Positions 22,279-33,800 of a DNA stretch of 64,000 bases are shown here, piece after piece. The position numbers and the translations under genes were made by a program. Position 1 is the first letter of the stretch, and every line of letters begins with the position of its first letter. The notes beneath the pieces are model-generated. The model did no database searches and was not told where the DNA came from. It worked only from the letters and a program-made list of their open reading frames with translations. Location of the stretch: the NCBI GenBank assembly GCA_002189035.1, contig NEEC01000008.1:1612001-1676000 (forward strand). Reading direction: 5' to 3'. Source of the DNA: Utricularia gibba (taxonomy: Eukaryota; Streptophyta; Magnoliopsida; Lamiales; Lentibulariaceae).

Positions 22279-24332
22279 AAAGCATCTGGTCGATATTAAA
22301 CAACATAGCAGCATTCTTCCCGGGATTCCAATACGGCAATACCATCATCGCATATTTTCAAGCTTGCGGCACGGGTCGGGCCCGCACGGATACGGGTCCG
22401 ACCCACTGAGTCTAACGATGGCATACAAGTCATCACGGGTTGAACCCGTGACAGGTTGACCTTTGACCCGACTCATACCCATTGTGAGTAAATACAAGTC
22501 ACGGGCCGGGTCATCGACGGGTCAACTTGCCGGGTTAGCAGGGCGAGTTGACCGAGAATCGTGCCCACCTCTCAACGTTTGAGAGCATTCATTAATGTTT
22601 GGTATACCAAACCAAATACTCAAAATTTGTAAAAAATCATCTATAAAATTCAAACCAAATTATATGTTAATCGGAATATCAAATATCTAAATTATTTTAG
22701 TATCCAGTATTCGGTTCATAAAATTTCAAATTTTCAATCTCATTAAACATTAATTGCAAAATGTATCTGACATATTCAACATTTTGAAAAAATATATATA
22801 TAATATAATGCATAACACAAAGTTATAATATAATTGTAAAATGTGTCTGACATATTTAAAATATGAAAAGTTTTGATTTAATTCCACAAAGTAAAATACA
22901 AGAATTTCTAAATAGTATAAAATTCTAATAATTCTTAAATATATAATATATATTAAATTATTTAAATAATAATATAAACTTTGATTTATTCACTATATAT
23001 CAAATTATGTTTTATAATTTTAATACCAAATCAAATTCTAAAATTTTTTACAATCATCTACCGATCATATATCAAATAACTAATATCTATTCTAAATACC
23101 AAATAACATAAAATTAGTTGTGTAAAATTCCATTAATTTTGCACACCTCTATCTCAACCTGGGACTCAACAATCATATTACACTCCCCTGGATAAGCAAG
23201 CAAGCATATTGATTGATGGGTGTTGACTGCCAGCCGCTTAAGGCGACCTCAAAGCCGCTCATTCTCGGCACAACATCTGAAGCTAAACTTCTACAACCAA
23301 CTTGATCATTGTATTTATCCCCAACAACGACTCTACTTGAGCCCACAAGCAACTTGATCATTGTGCTTATCCTCAATAGGCAATAGCATATGAAGGATAA
23401 GTGCTATTAGTTGTACCACAAAGTCCAATATGTCCGCAAGTGACCAATAATTTCCTTTCCTTCTGTATATGATAGTACTGTTAACTTATAATATGATAGT
23501 TTTCTTTGCTTATATGCCATAGCTTTCTTAGTTTGGTTTTTATGTGATGTATATGCACCTTTTCATTGATCAACACAACAACAACACTTTTCTCCAATCA
23601 TCTCTTCTACACTTTTGCATACAAAGAGAAAAAAAAACCTTTTTTTGCTAGAGAAGAATAATTGTGTACAAAAACGAAAGGGTTGATATTTTCTAGAGTC
23701 ATTTACAAAAATGAACAATTATTATTTATCTTTCACACATTGGTAAAAACTAATATAAAAAATGATTATTTTTTTCGAATCATTTACAATTTGATCAGCG
23801 TAACTTTCTCTCTTATATATTAAGATAAAAAAGAATATTATAAATGATAAATTTATTAGCATGAAAAGAATAATTTTATATGTAGTTATTTGACTCATTG
23901 GTTCATTAATTTTAATATAATATCTTAGCATTTACCTTGTGTCATGATTTGAATGGTCAAAATAAGTTTTATATTGATGTGAGTTTCAGTTAAAAAAAAC
24001 ATACAGAGATATATTGAATTTAAATGATAAAATTTGATTCACTTATGATATGAATATTATTTATAATTACAAAAAATAAGTCTTAATAGAATCGATAGTA
24101 TTCATTTAAACCTAATGTTTTTAATGTAATTTATATGTATGGTGTTTTATTTCATATGTGGTCGTCCGACATGTTAAGTCACTAATTTGAACAAAATTTT
24201 CTCATACACACAATATAATATGATAAGATTTTAAAACTATTTCTATTTTTCCTCACATTTTTTAAATGAATCAATACTTCTCCATAGTCAACTCTTGGCC
24301 TAATTACAACCGTCCACCAGCACAATAGTTTA
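22279..24332. other. TE-rich intergenic gap
   Basis: No gene. 22365-22560 is rich in GGGTC/GACCC words and short palindromes (CGGGTTGAACCCG). 22590-23130 is AT-rich with a perfect TTGGTATACCAA palindrome at its left edge. 23160-23640 looks like the remains of an LTR: mixed composition, CA/AAC-rich stretch and pyrimidine-rich end. 23640-24300 is AT-rich. Confidence 0.4.
23160..23640. mobile_element. Possible degenerate LTR fragment
   Basis: The stretch ends with a CAACAACAACAC-type run and a C/T-rich segment, as many copia LTR ends do, and contains two related words around ACTTGATCATTGT (about 23300 and 23352). No paired LTR, primer site or coding remains were seen. The call rests only on texture. 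Confidence 0.2.
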
Positions 24333-24677
24333 ATGGAGAGAGCATCTCGTACACGGCAAAGTAGATCAAGAGGGCATACAACTCAGCTTCAGAAAGGGAC
24401 GTACAGCTGTCTTCCGATTGACTTCGATAGAGACAGCATCTCGCTTACACGACATGGTAGCTTAAGACAGGCGTACAGCTATCCATCATCTTCTGCCCCT
24501 TGCGGACAGAGACCGCCGCCTCGGGATGCACCGTCGGCTGAGATGCCGACAAAACCACCGCCTCCCGTCGACGTCTTATCTCCGACACAGACCTGTGCAG
24601 AATTGAAAAGCGCTCATTCTTATATCCATCTAAAATCAGCCACTATCTTGAATTTATTAAAAATAATATATATTTAA
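24333..24677 (+). CDS. Isolated 114-codon open frame, unrecognised
   Basis: ATG-started frame in a locally GC-richer island (about 24310-24640) between AT-rich flanks. The predicted peptide is basic and Ser/Arg/Pro-rich (MERASRTRQSRSRGHTTQ..., PTKPPPPVDV). Its last 20 codons run into AT-rich DNA and look random. It resembles no family I know. It may be a gene relic, a captured exon or chance; I see no splice or promoter support. Confidence 0.2.
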   Translation: MERASRTRQSRSRGHTTQLQKGTYSCLPIDFDRDSISLTRHGSLRQAYSYPSSSAPCGQRPPPRDAPSAEMPTKPPPPVDVLSPTQTCAELKSAHSYIHLKSATILNLLKIIYI

Positions 24678-24889
24678 TTTAAATTAAATGCATATAAATG
24701 ATTTTATAAAATGGGGGTAGTGTATCAAGATGCCTAATTCACCCTTTTTATATAATAATGTAATTTACTTTTAATATATGTCATTCAAATATATTATTTC
24801 AATAAATAGAAACTACTCATTAAATGCCATTTTTTTAATCATAAACTCATGTAATATTTAGTAATCTAAATCTTCCTAAATATGAAGTT

Positions 24890-25158
24890 ATGTTTGATAG
24901 GTGATTTTATAGTGTATTTTATTTAAGATAAATTAAAACCATTGATACAGTTTTATTAAATCATATATTTATATTAATTTAACCTTATAACTTGTTCACT
25001 TCTTAATAAATATAAAACTAATTATTTAAAATCATAATTCAAATGTCTTTTTATTAACATATCTAATTTATCAATCAAACAGATTCTAAAATTTAAACCA
25101 TAAAATATATTTTTAACTTAAATTATATTATCAAAATCTTAAATCACCTACTAAACAC
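24890..25158. mobile_element. TIR element (MITE-like), GTTTGATAGGTGATTT type
   Basis: Left end TGTTTGATAGGTGATTTTA (24891 on); right end is close to its reverse complement, TAAATCACCTACTAAACAC (to 25158). The interior is AT-rich without coding capacity, total about 269 bp. The TIR is related to that of the elements at 45516 and 60436. No clean target-site duplication was recognised. Confidence 0.6.
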
Positions 25159-25269
25159 GAAACGTTTAATGAAACAAACCCATTGAATGTTGTTAATTAC
25201 TGTCTTTCCCCTTAGAAACGTTCCATTTATTGAAAAAACTATAATCAACACATGATTTGCATAATCACA

Positions 25270-27329
25270 TTACACTGCTGCTCCAATGGTGGAATCGTCT
25301 CGGCTCCTGCTGCTGCTTCTGATGCTGATGTTTCCATCCTGGAGGTTAATGCATTTGTACCACTTGGCACACATCACGTAGATGACACAGTCGGCCGCCG
25401 TGAGCCCGGCGATCAGGAAATAGAAGCGGTCCATGTGGCCGGAGTTGAGATCCTCCGGGATCCATCCTGGATTCCCCCGTCTGGCGGTGATCCCCATCAC
25501 CATGTTCACCAGCATGCTGCTCACGAAGTTCCCCAGTGAAATCGAAGCCATACACAGTGAGCTTCCGAAGCTCTTGATTCCATCAGGCGCCTGACCGTTG
25601 AAGAACTCGAGCTGTCCCACGTACATGAAGACTTCGGAGGCGCCCACCAGGAAGTACTGAGGGATCTGCCAGAAGACGCTCATGGGGCTTGCTCTTTCTC
25701 CGGGGACTACACGTTTCAGTCTCTCGATCTCTGTCACTCCGGCTGCGATCATGGCTACGAGTCCGATTATGAGGCCGATTCCCATTCGTTGGAGTTCGGT
25801 GAGGCCTTTTGGGTTGCCGCTCAGTCTTCCGGCAAGGGGACGAGGATCTGGCGGTAGATCCCGGTGCAGATGAGGACGGCGCAGATGTCAAATGCCGACA
25901 TGCTTGCGGCGGGGAGGTGGAAGTTTCCGATCCTTCGATTCATCACGTCGCCTTGTTCGACGAACAGGGATGCCATTTGGGAGAAGATTACAGAGTATAC
26001 AATGGTGCAGAGCCAGATAGGAAGCATTCGGAGTATGCATTTGGCTTCTTCAACTTGGGTTACAGAGCATAGCCGCCACGGGCACGGCGGCGACAGACTA
26101 TCCTTGTCGGTCACAATCGCAGCTTTGTCGAGAAATCTGTCAAAGTTTCAACCTTTTTATGATTAGAAATCATGGGGTAGTTCCAATTTTTAAAAATATA
26201 CTCAGAAATCTTACTCGAAATCATCAGTGTGCAAGATTTTCCTGCTTCCTTTGATGGCTGATTCAGAGCCCTGAACCTCGTACAGAGCTTCTCCATCTTT
26301 AAGCTTCACACTCCACTTTTTCCCTGCTGCAACGAACACTTGAGCTATTCTCGGCAACGGGTTGCCACAAGGCTTCAGGTATCTGTAGGAGGAGTAGCCT
26401 TTCAGAAACGTCATGAGAGCAACAAACGCCGACGCGGTTGCTACCCAGAAACCAAGTGTCCATTTCCCCGTGTCCTCGTAGTAAACCAGCACAGTGTTGG
26501 AGATCAAGGAGCCTGCGTTGAGTGCGAAGTAGAAGTAGCAGAAGAAGGCAGATATGGAGCCTGGGTCGGTGAACTGATCTGCTCCAAATGTAGCTATAGT
26601 GGGCTGGTGGCCGCCATAACCAAACGCCACCATGTAAATGGCCGTGTAGAAGAGCGCCGTGCCCGCCTGCGAGGGCGGATGGCAGAGGAGGTTCCCATCT
26701 CCACAACCAGAAGGTTTCAGCAGAATGAGCCACGATGACATGGACAGAAACACCAGCCCCTGAAAGGATGAAAAAGATGCAGAGTCTCATTCTCCAAATG
26801 CCTCAGAAAATGAGAGATCGGTGCAGCGTATATTGTACCAGAACAAAGATGACTTGAAAAACAGCACAAGTGAAGTAGCGGCCCCAATAGGAGTCACTGA
26901 GGAAAGCAGCGACCAGTGAGCAAAGGTAGACGGTTCCAGTCCAGATGCTGACATTGTTTGCAGCAGGAGCGTTTTCTTGACCAAGAACCCTTGTTAAAAA
27001 CAGAACTAAATTCACTCCAACCCCGAAGAACGCTAGCGTTGCTAGCCCCTGGTTTGCTGCAAAACAGAGCATGTTGTGTTACAGAGGGTATTGATTCTCA
27101 GTCCCTGATTTTTCATACTTACCGAGCAAGATAAATGCTGGGCGCCAGCCACCTCTAGTTCTTGGCTTTGGCTTCTCTTCTTCGATCGAAAGAGGTTCCA
27201 CTTCATGGATTTCAACAGCAGCAGATTCCTGAGGAGAAGGGTTAAATATTAAGCAAAATCGGACGATACAGAGGAAACAACACAAACAAACCGCGGATTC
27301 CACGGACTCACATTCGGTAACGCCTCCAT
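25270..27329 (-). CDS. NRT1/PTR family (NPF7-like) transporter, with a -1 frameshift in the last exon
   Basis: Five exons on the minus strand: 27329-27312, 27228-27123, 27056-26839, 26759-26215, 26136-25270 (TAA); 584 aa expected. Signatures of the NPF family: GVNLVLFLTRVLGQ, SLVAAFLSDSYWGRY, ALFYTAIYMVAFGYGGHQP, FASLFVEQGD-like MASLFVEQGD, ASEVFMYVGQLEFFNGQAPD and GHMDRFYFLIAGL. The ExxER proton motif usual in helix 1 is replaced by NQGLATLAFF, as in NPF7.3/NRT1.5, which supports the NPF7 group (xylem-loading nitrate or K+/H+ transport in Arabidopsis). The last exon is 867 nt where 868 is required: at GGGG 25836-25839 (CCCC in coding sense) the frame moves from LVPLPED to GRLSGNPKGLTEL. A fifth C would restore LVPLAGRLSG. 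Otherwise complete. Confidence 0.88.
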
Positions 27330-28687
27330 GGGGAAGAAAGGAAAAGGGTTGGAGCGAACCAGAGATTACCCTACACAGGAAATATATACAAATCTCAGTA
27401 TCAAATGAGAAAGACGAAATCTTGAATAAAGGAGCCACCTTTTCCTGAACTTGATGAGGGAGAGAGCGAGGACCTCCGGCACTGTTCCAGACTCGGACGA
27501 AGGGGAGGTCCGGGTGTCGACGGCGAGGATGGGGAAGATCACTGGATTCGTGGAGAGCCCGGCAAAACCTATTGTCATCTATGAATACTAATAAACTCCT
27601 TACGTGAACCCGAGTGATAACCAGTGGTGACAGTCGACTGAAGCTGAAGAGGCGATAAAGGAAAGAGGGTTGCTCTACGTTGGGATGCAGAAGAAAGGAA
27701 GGAGCAGATGGGAGCCTGAGGAGGAAGAAGATGCATGATGAATAATGAATATAAAAGAGCGTAGATCCCTTAACCACGGGAGATTAGGATAACTAACATC
27801 AGGATTTTACATCCCGGTTGAAAAAGTCATCTCTTTTGAAACTCCATCTCTATCCAATCTTTTGATTTGTATGAATAAATCATATTTATTATTTTAAAAT
27901 GCTAAAAAGACGTAAATAATTAATCAGGATTTGTTTTTAATTATTCACATCTTTAAAATAATTAATTTGGATTTACTCGAGACATACGTTTTTTATATGC
28001 ATGATTTTAAAAAATATTTATATGATTTTTTAGATCATGAATTTTCGAAATCTTTTTATGATTTTAGAGATACGTTTATCCAAAAAGTATGATTTGTATT
28101 TTATTTATTTTAAATACATTTATCAAATATAATATTATCTTAAATGATTAATTTTCGAAAACGTGTTTCTAGTTATTGAATTTTTTTAATTAAATATGAG
28201 TAATATTTTCCATTTCTTTTCTTAGTTAAATAAAGATTTAACATTATATAGTGGAATAATTGAAAGGGGTAGTTTTGTAATTTGATAATGGTGGATGGAT
28301 CCAGAGCATTGGTTTCTATGGACACGCGTCGGACAGGTTAGGTTATCCAGTGGCCCTCGCTTAGCGGTTGGGATAGCATATCCGGCCCAATGTATGGGCC
28401 CAATAATTATAGATGCCAACTTTTACATAATCATGTCAGAAAATAATAGTTAGTATTTGTTTTTTTAAAAAAAAATCAGACAATCACGTGAGGCGGGGGT
28501 GTTTGCGTCATTTGGGAACACCCTGCAACTCTGCACAGTACTGCACTGAGGACCGCGTCTTGTGTTTATTAGTATTTCATGCGCATCTACTCGCAGCATG
28601 GCAGAAGAATCACATACGACACTAGCACTGCATATGCAAATCTGAACGACGACAACAACGCCACCAGATTGCCGGCAGGAAACGGAT
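27330..28687. other. NPF 5' region and AT-rich intergenic DNA
   Basis: 27330-27760 probably holds NPF 5' UTR and promoter, with GC-rich words and no homology in its long minus-strand frame. 27830-28260 is AT-rich. 28300-28680 leads into the LRR gene. No additional gene seen. Confidence 0.4.
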
Positions 28688-29791
28688 ATGGCCACTTCCG
28701 CCGTCTCAGTTTTCTTCGCCGCCGTGATATTCCTAGCCCTGACATCGACATCCACCGGCTGCCCTGATTCCGACAGGCAGGCTCTCTTGCAATTCAGAGC
28801 TGCTCTCGTAGAACCTTACTTGGGCATCTTCAACTCCTGGACTGGCCCTAACTGCTGCCATGGATGGTACGGAATCAGCTGCGACCCAGAGAGTCACCGT
28901 GTCGCCGATATCAACCTCCGTGGGGAATCTGAGGACCACATTTTCAGAAAGGCGCGCCGCACTGGTTACATGAACGGTTCCATTTCTCCGGCAGTTTGTG
29001 GTCTCACGAGGCTTTCGAGCATCATTATTGCTGACTGGAAGGGGATATCAGGCTCGATTCCTTCCTGTATCGCGCGTCTACCTTTTCTACGTATTCTCGA
29101 CCTCATCGGGAATCAGATTACCGGCGAGATCCCGGCGGATATAGGGCTGCTCAGCCGCCTCACGGTGCTGAACGTGGCGGATAACCAGATCTCCGGTACG
29201 ATTCCGCGGTCGATTACGAATTTGACGTCGTTGATGCACTTGGATTTGAGGAGCAATAGGATTTCGGGGACGATTCCCAGGGATTTCGGGAAACTGAGAA
29301 TGCTTAGCAGGGCTTTGCTTAGCAAAAACATGCTCAACGGTCCGATTCCTCCGTCAATTTCTCATATCTACCGCCTATCCGACTTGGATCTGTCGCTGAA
29401 CCAGATCTCGGGTTCGATTCCGGCTTCCATGGGCACAATGAAAGTTCTCGCGACGCTGAATCTGGACGGAAACCGTCTCGCCGGCCCGATTCCGCCGTCA
29501 CTGTTGAGCTCTGATATCAGCACACTAAATCTAAGCAGAAATGACCTCGACGGTAACATTCCGGACTCCTTCGGGCCGAGATCGTACTTTACGGTCCTGG
29601 ATTTATCTCACAATCGGTTGAAGGGACAAATTCCTGCCTCCATTTCCGCGGCAGCGTTCATCGGCCACTTGGACCTTAGCTACAACCATCTCTGCGGCCC
29701 CATCCCGGAAGGTTCGCCGTTCGATCATCTCGAAGCGTCGTCATTCCTCGGCAACGATTGCCTCTGCGGGAAACCCTTAAAAATATGCTAG
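28688..29791 (+). CDS. DRT100-like extracellular leucine-rich repeat protein
   Basis: Single exon, 367 aa. Signal peptide at residues 1-24 (MATSAVSVFFAAVIFLALTS). The N-terminal LRR cap CPDSDRQALLQFRAAL...SWTGPNCCHGWYGISCD has the paired cysteines. About nine plant-type LRRs follow with the LxxLxLxxNxIsGxIP pattern (e.g. LRILDLIGNQITGEIP, LSDLDLSLNQISGSIP), then the C-terminal cap FLGNDCLCGKPLKIC. There is no transmembrane helix or kinase domain, so it is secreted or wall-bound. The closest family is DRT100/FLR1/PGIP-type proteins. The name DRT100 comes from a rescue of bacterial DNA-damage mutants and does not define the plant role. Confidence 0.92.
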   Translation: MATSAVSVFFAAVIFLALTSTSTGCPDSDRQALLQFRAALVEPYLGIFNSWTGPNCCHGWYGISCDPESHRVADINLRGESEDHIFRKARRTGYMNGSISPAVCGLTRLSSIIIADWKGISGSIPSCIARLPFLRILDLIGNQITGEIPADIGLLSRLTVLNVADNQISGTIPRSITNLTSLMHLDLRSNRISGTIPRDFGKLRMLSRALLSKNMLNGPIPPSISHIYRLSDLDLSLNQISGSIPASMGTMKVLATLNLDGNRLAGPIPPSLLSSDISTLNLSRNDLDGNIPDSFGPRSYFTVLDLSHNRLKGQIPASISAAAFIGHLDLSYNHLCGPIPEGSPFDHLEASSFLGNDCLCGKPLKIC

Positions 29792-30397
29792 ACCAACGAC
29801 GCCGTGTCGCTTCACTGTATCCGCCGGTTTGAAAATTCTTCTGAAACCAGGGAGATTTTCGCCATTTCATCAGGTTTTTTTTTTTCCACATAAAGCACCA
29901 AAAAGTATACTACATTTAATAAAATGGTGTAAGAATAATTACTTATCGCAACTCTACATTAAAAAATATTACAAATATACATGAAATTAGAAAAAAAAGG
30001 GAAGGATAATCCTGACGCAGGACATTGTCGTCTTGTCTTTTAACATTTGGCTTCGACAGTGACGTCACTGCATCCATCACTAGACCAAACTTGCCATTTT
30101 TTGTACAACAAAAAATAAGGAAAGTATTATATTTAAATACATATTTTTCGGGTATTGTAGAAATTTATAAAAATGTAAATAAACTTCGTATTTGCTATAT
30201 GAGTTGGAATTTAGCAGTATTGTTTATGGATCGAAATATCATAAAAAATCATAATTTCTTTCATACTTATAGTGAAATATTTAAATTTCATTTAATCAAA
30301 TATATTATTCACAAATTTAGTTATCTTAATATTTTATTTATAAATACTAATTAAATCAAGTTTAACCCATAGTCATAAATGTAAATACAGATTTAAG
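29792..30397. other. 3' UTR of the LRR gene and AT-rich spacer
   Basis: No gene seen; the open frame 30025-30354 is AT-driven and without homology. Confidence 0.45.
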
Positions 30398-30630
30398 TAG
30401 TGTTTTGGAAAATTTTTGAAATCTATTTTTACTTTTTAAAATTATTTTTAAAAGATAAAAATAAAAAGTAAAAGTAAATAACTTATTAATTTTTTAAAAA
30501 TAATTTTTATAGTTATAATTTTAAAATTATTTTTAATAGAATTATTTTTATAATTAAAAAGTATTTTAGAATAAAACTATTTTTATTTATGAAAAGTATA
30601 AATAGATTTTAAATTTTTTTCAAAACACTA
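30398..30630. mobile_element. TIR element (MITE-like), TAGTGTTTTG type, 233 bp
   Basis: Left end TAGTGTTTTGGAAAATTTTT, right end AAAATTT-rich and closing with CAAAACACTA, its reverse complement. The inner parts of the arms also match (AAATCTATTTTTACTTTT against AAAAGTATAAATAGATTT). The TAGTG...CACTA ends fit hAT-type non-autonomous elements. A related degenerate copy is at 60145-60335. It lies about 190 bp upstream of the next gene's ATG. Confidence 0.75.
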
Positions 30631-30817
30631 ATTTATTTATATTTAAATTTGAAAAGGAAACTGAAAGCCCGATTCTTTTCTGAACGTGATGTTTTTATTT
30701 TCTGTTGTTTTTTTTTTGTTTGAGAAATTTAAAACGGGATTTTGGCGATCGGTTCAAATTAGGGTTCGGATTCTGGTTTCTAGGGTTTAGCACTGTGAAT
30801 TTTCGGTTATGTAAACT

Positions 30818-33800
30818 ATGTCGTCCCGTTTCCAATTGACCGTGCTGGGGTCGTCACTATGCTATCCTGATGCTGTAGCGTGGTCTGATGAGAACTTGGT
30901 GGCTGTAGCCGCCGGTGCTAATGTTGTGATTTTGGTTAGCTGATCTAATTTTTTGGTTTAGATGATTTTTGTTTTATTTGAAGTGTTGTAATGTTTCGAA
31001 TGCTTCCAGGATTCATTATCAGTTGATTGATTTCCTTAGTATCCTTTTCCAGGATCCTAGTACCCCTGGAGTTCGAGGTTTGGTTACACTTCCACTGGGT
31101 GCGACTGATGCAGGTACCCGCGTGATCCAAGTATCTATTCTTATTAGTATATTTACCTGTAAAGATGGTGTAGGTTTTACTATAAACAGCGTGATTTCAT
31201 GTAATGTGGTTATTATTTGTTCTTTCGCAGAGGAAGGCTTCCAAAATGGGTGCTTGCTTTCACATGATTTATCTCGGGATACGCGCCCTTGTTTTCGATC
31301 AGTATCTTGGTCACCTGTGGGTCTGGCCAATAATGCTGGGTATGGATGTTGTTCACTTCCGTTATATTGGGATTAGTACTTTCACACAGAACCAACTTGG
31401 AACTTATTTCTATGGCACAGCTGTTTGATTTCCGTTTGCACTACAGATGGAAAAGTAAAGCTTTACCGCTCTCCTTTCTGTGAGCTATCAGCAGAGTGGA
31501 TTGAGGTAACCGGAATTGCTTTATCCTCTTTATGTTGACATTGATTTGACAAGAGTTATGAATTTCTTAGCAGATTTTTCTATCAAGAAAGTTAATTTGT
31601 CATTCCTACCTTTGTGCACACCTCTTCATTATTGTGGGCAAACACAATTTCCGCTCTGAATCATAGTGCCTCTATCGCCATTAATTTTATCCACCCTCAT
31701 TTATGATGGCTGATCATATTTTGTTTATAATTATCTCTTTCACTGGAAAATATAGGTGGTCGACATATCTCAAATGTTGCAAGATTATCTAGAAAGAACC
31801 AGCTTTGGGGACCATGCTCTTGTAGCTTCCAAAAATTATGAGGTGAGTAATGTTATTATGGATGTTATTGTGCTTGGTGAGCTGCAACTGAAGATTTAGT
31901 TAGAGGCCATCTATCAATTTAGGTAATGTCATCAAAAGAGAAGTTGAGTCTTGATCCAATCAGTGACTTGAAAGTCTCTTCTGGAATGAGGAAAAGGAAG
32001 AAAAAAACAGTTACGTATTTTGGTAAAGACACTTGTCTACTTTCCACTGTTCTAAGTCTTTTTTCAATGTTTTGTTAAATCTTTATCTTCTCATAATGCT
32101 GTCCTACCTCCACTAAAAATCTATTGTTGCTTTGGATAACTTTTTGAACAGTTAGATGCAAAGGATCAGAAAAAATGCGGGAATGTCTTGGCATCTTCGT
32201 GTGAAGATAAGAATGTGAAAAGAATGAGGGACGAAAATATTTCCCCATCAGTTTCTGCAAACGAATATCCTTCATGGAATGCAATGTTTATGCCATTGTG
32301 TTTGGCATGGTCCCCCATCATTGGGGCATCTAGCTGCGGTGTCCCTGTTCCTGATACTGGCATCTGTTCGTTTCTTGCTGTTGGTGGACGGTGTGGTAGA
32401 ATCTCACTATGGAAAGTTACTGGCCCTAAGAATTACACCATTGAGGACACCAAATTCTCAGGTCAAGTTTCACTGGCTACCATATTCAAACCTCATGATG
32501 CATGGGTCACCGCAATCGATTGGGCTTCTGCTGGACCTGATGCTTCGACTCACCTTTTTGTACTGTTTACTGGAAGTTCGGATGGTAGGTGAGTGATGTA
32601 AATGCTATGCATAATTGTAGAAACCAAAAACTGATTTATAGTTTGAACTGGAATCGGCTGATCAATTTGTAGTGTAAAGATTCAAAAATCCCATAATTTC
32701 AACTTGTAGTGTAAAGATCTGGGTGATCAACTGCAAGGAACTGCTGAAATCTTCAGGAGTTATTCATGGTTCAGTTTCTTTGTTCCAGGAGGTCAGTGTG
32801 GTGTCCCAAGTTACCATTCACGATTTAGATGTAATCATGTATGATTTAGTGAATCTTGTATTCTGACCAAGAGGGTGTACTCATCTTGTAATCAGGTTAT
32901 TTCAGTTGATTCTGCTATGGTATCCATACTTGCAGTGCAAACACGGCCGCCCTTGGATTTGCTTCTGGCCGTTGGGAAGGGTTCTGGATCCTTTGAAGTG
33001 TGGATCATTAAGCAGGATACTGGAAGATATGAAAAAATTGGCTGCTACCATGCTCATGGCTGTGTTGTATGCTATTATTTGTGGCACTCAGTGAATTTTA
33101 TTCTGGATTGATATCTCACTTACCTCTAAAAATGCCAGGTTACTGGATTAGCTTGGGCTTTTGAGGGATGCTTGTGCAGCTGCAGCCAGGTGTGTAGTCG
33201 TATGATTAATAGGTTGATAATGTTCGGACTAGATTTATCATTGTTTGGACCTGTCTTTATAGTCTTCTTTTTTACTTTGATTCCAGGACAACTCTGTTAA
33301 ATGTTGGCTCTTAGTAGGGAATTCACTGACCGAGATGCCCATTCCATCAGGTGCACTTCCTATGCAAGGATTTCGTGATGTACGACATGAATCTTGCTTT
33401 CCTTTTGCCTGAAATGACTTATGTTCACTAATAACGGGAAGTATGTTCAGGTACATTATGTATTTGAATCATGCTTTGGTCTCGCGGTTTCTCCTGGGAA
33501 TTTGGCAATGGCAGTGGTATTATACTGGCTCTGGTGGTTTATCTATTTAATGAATGAGTCATCTGTCCCTATACTGAGACTTTAAGATAAGAACCTTGAA
33601 CTTCAAACCTTTGATGCAGGCACGCAAATTTGATGTTGACCTGTTACATCCAATGTATGAAGGAAGGTAAACTTCTCGGCATTATGTGGTGCAAGAAAAT
33701 GCGAAATGTTACGTAGTTTATATTAGGAAGTTTTTTGACCTTCATCTGCCTTCATACTCTTGTTGATAAAAATACTATTGTTTCTACAGAACACATAAAT

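Noticed and set aside
27079-27777. 232-codon minus-strand frame beyond the NPF start
   Set aside because: Runs through intron and 5' sequence; only its last part is NPF exon 2, and the true start is the small exon at 27312-27329.
30025-30354. 109-codon frame after the LRR gene
   Set aside because: AT-driven composition without any domain; looks random.
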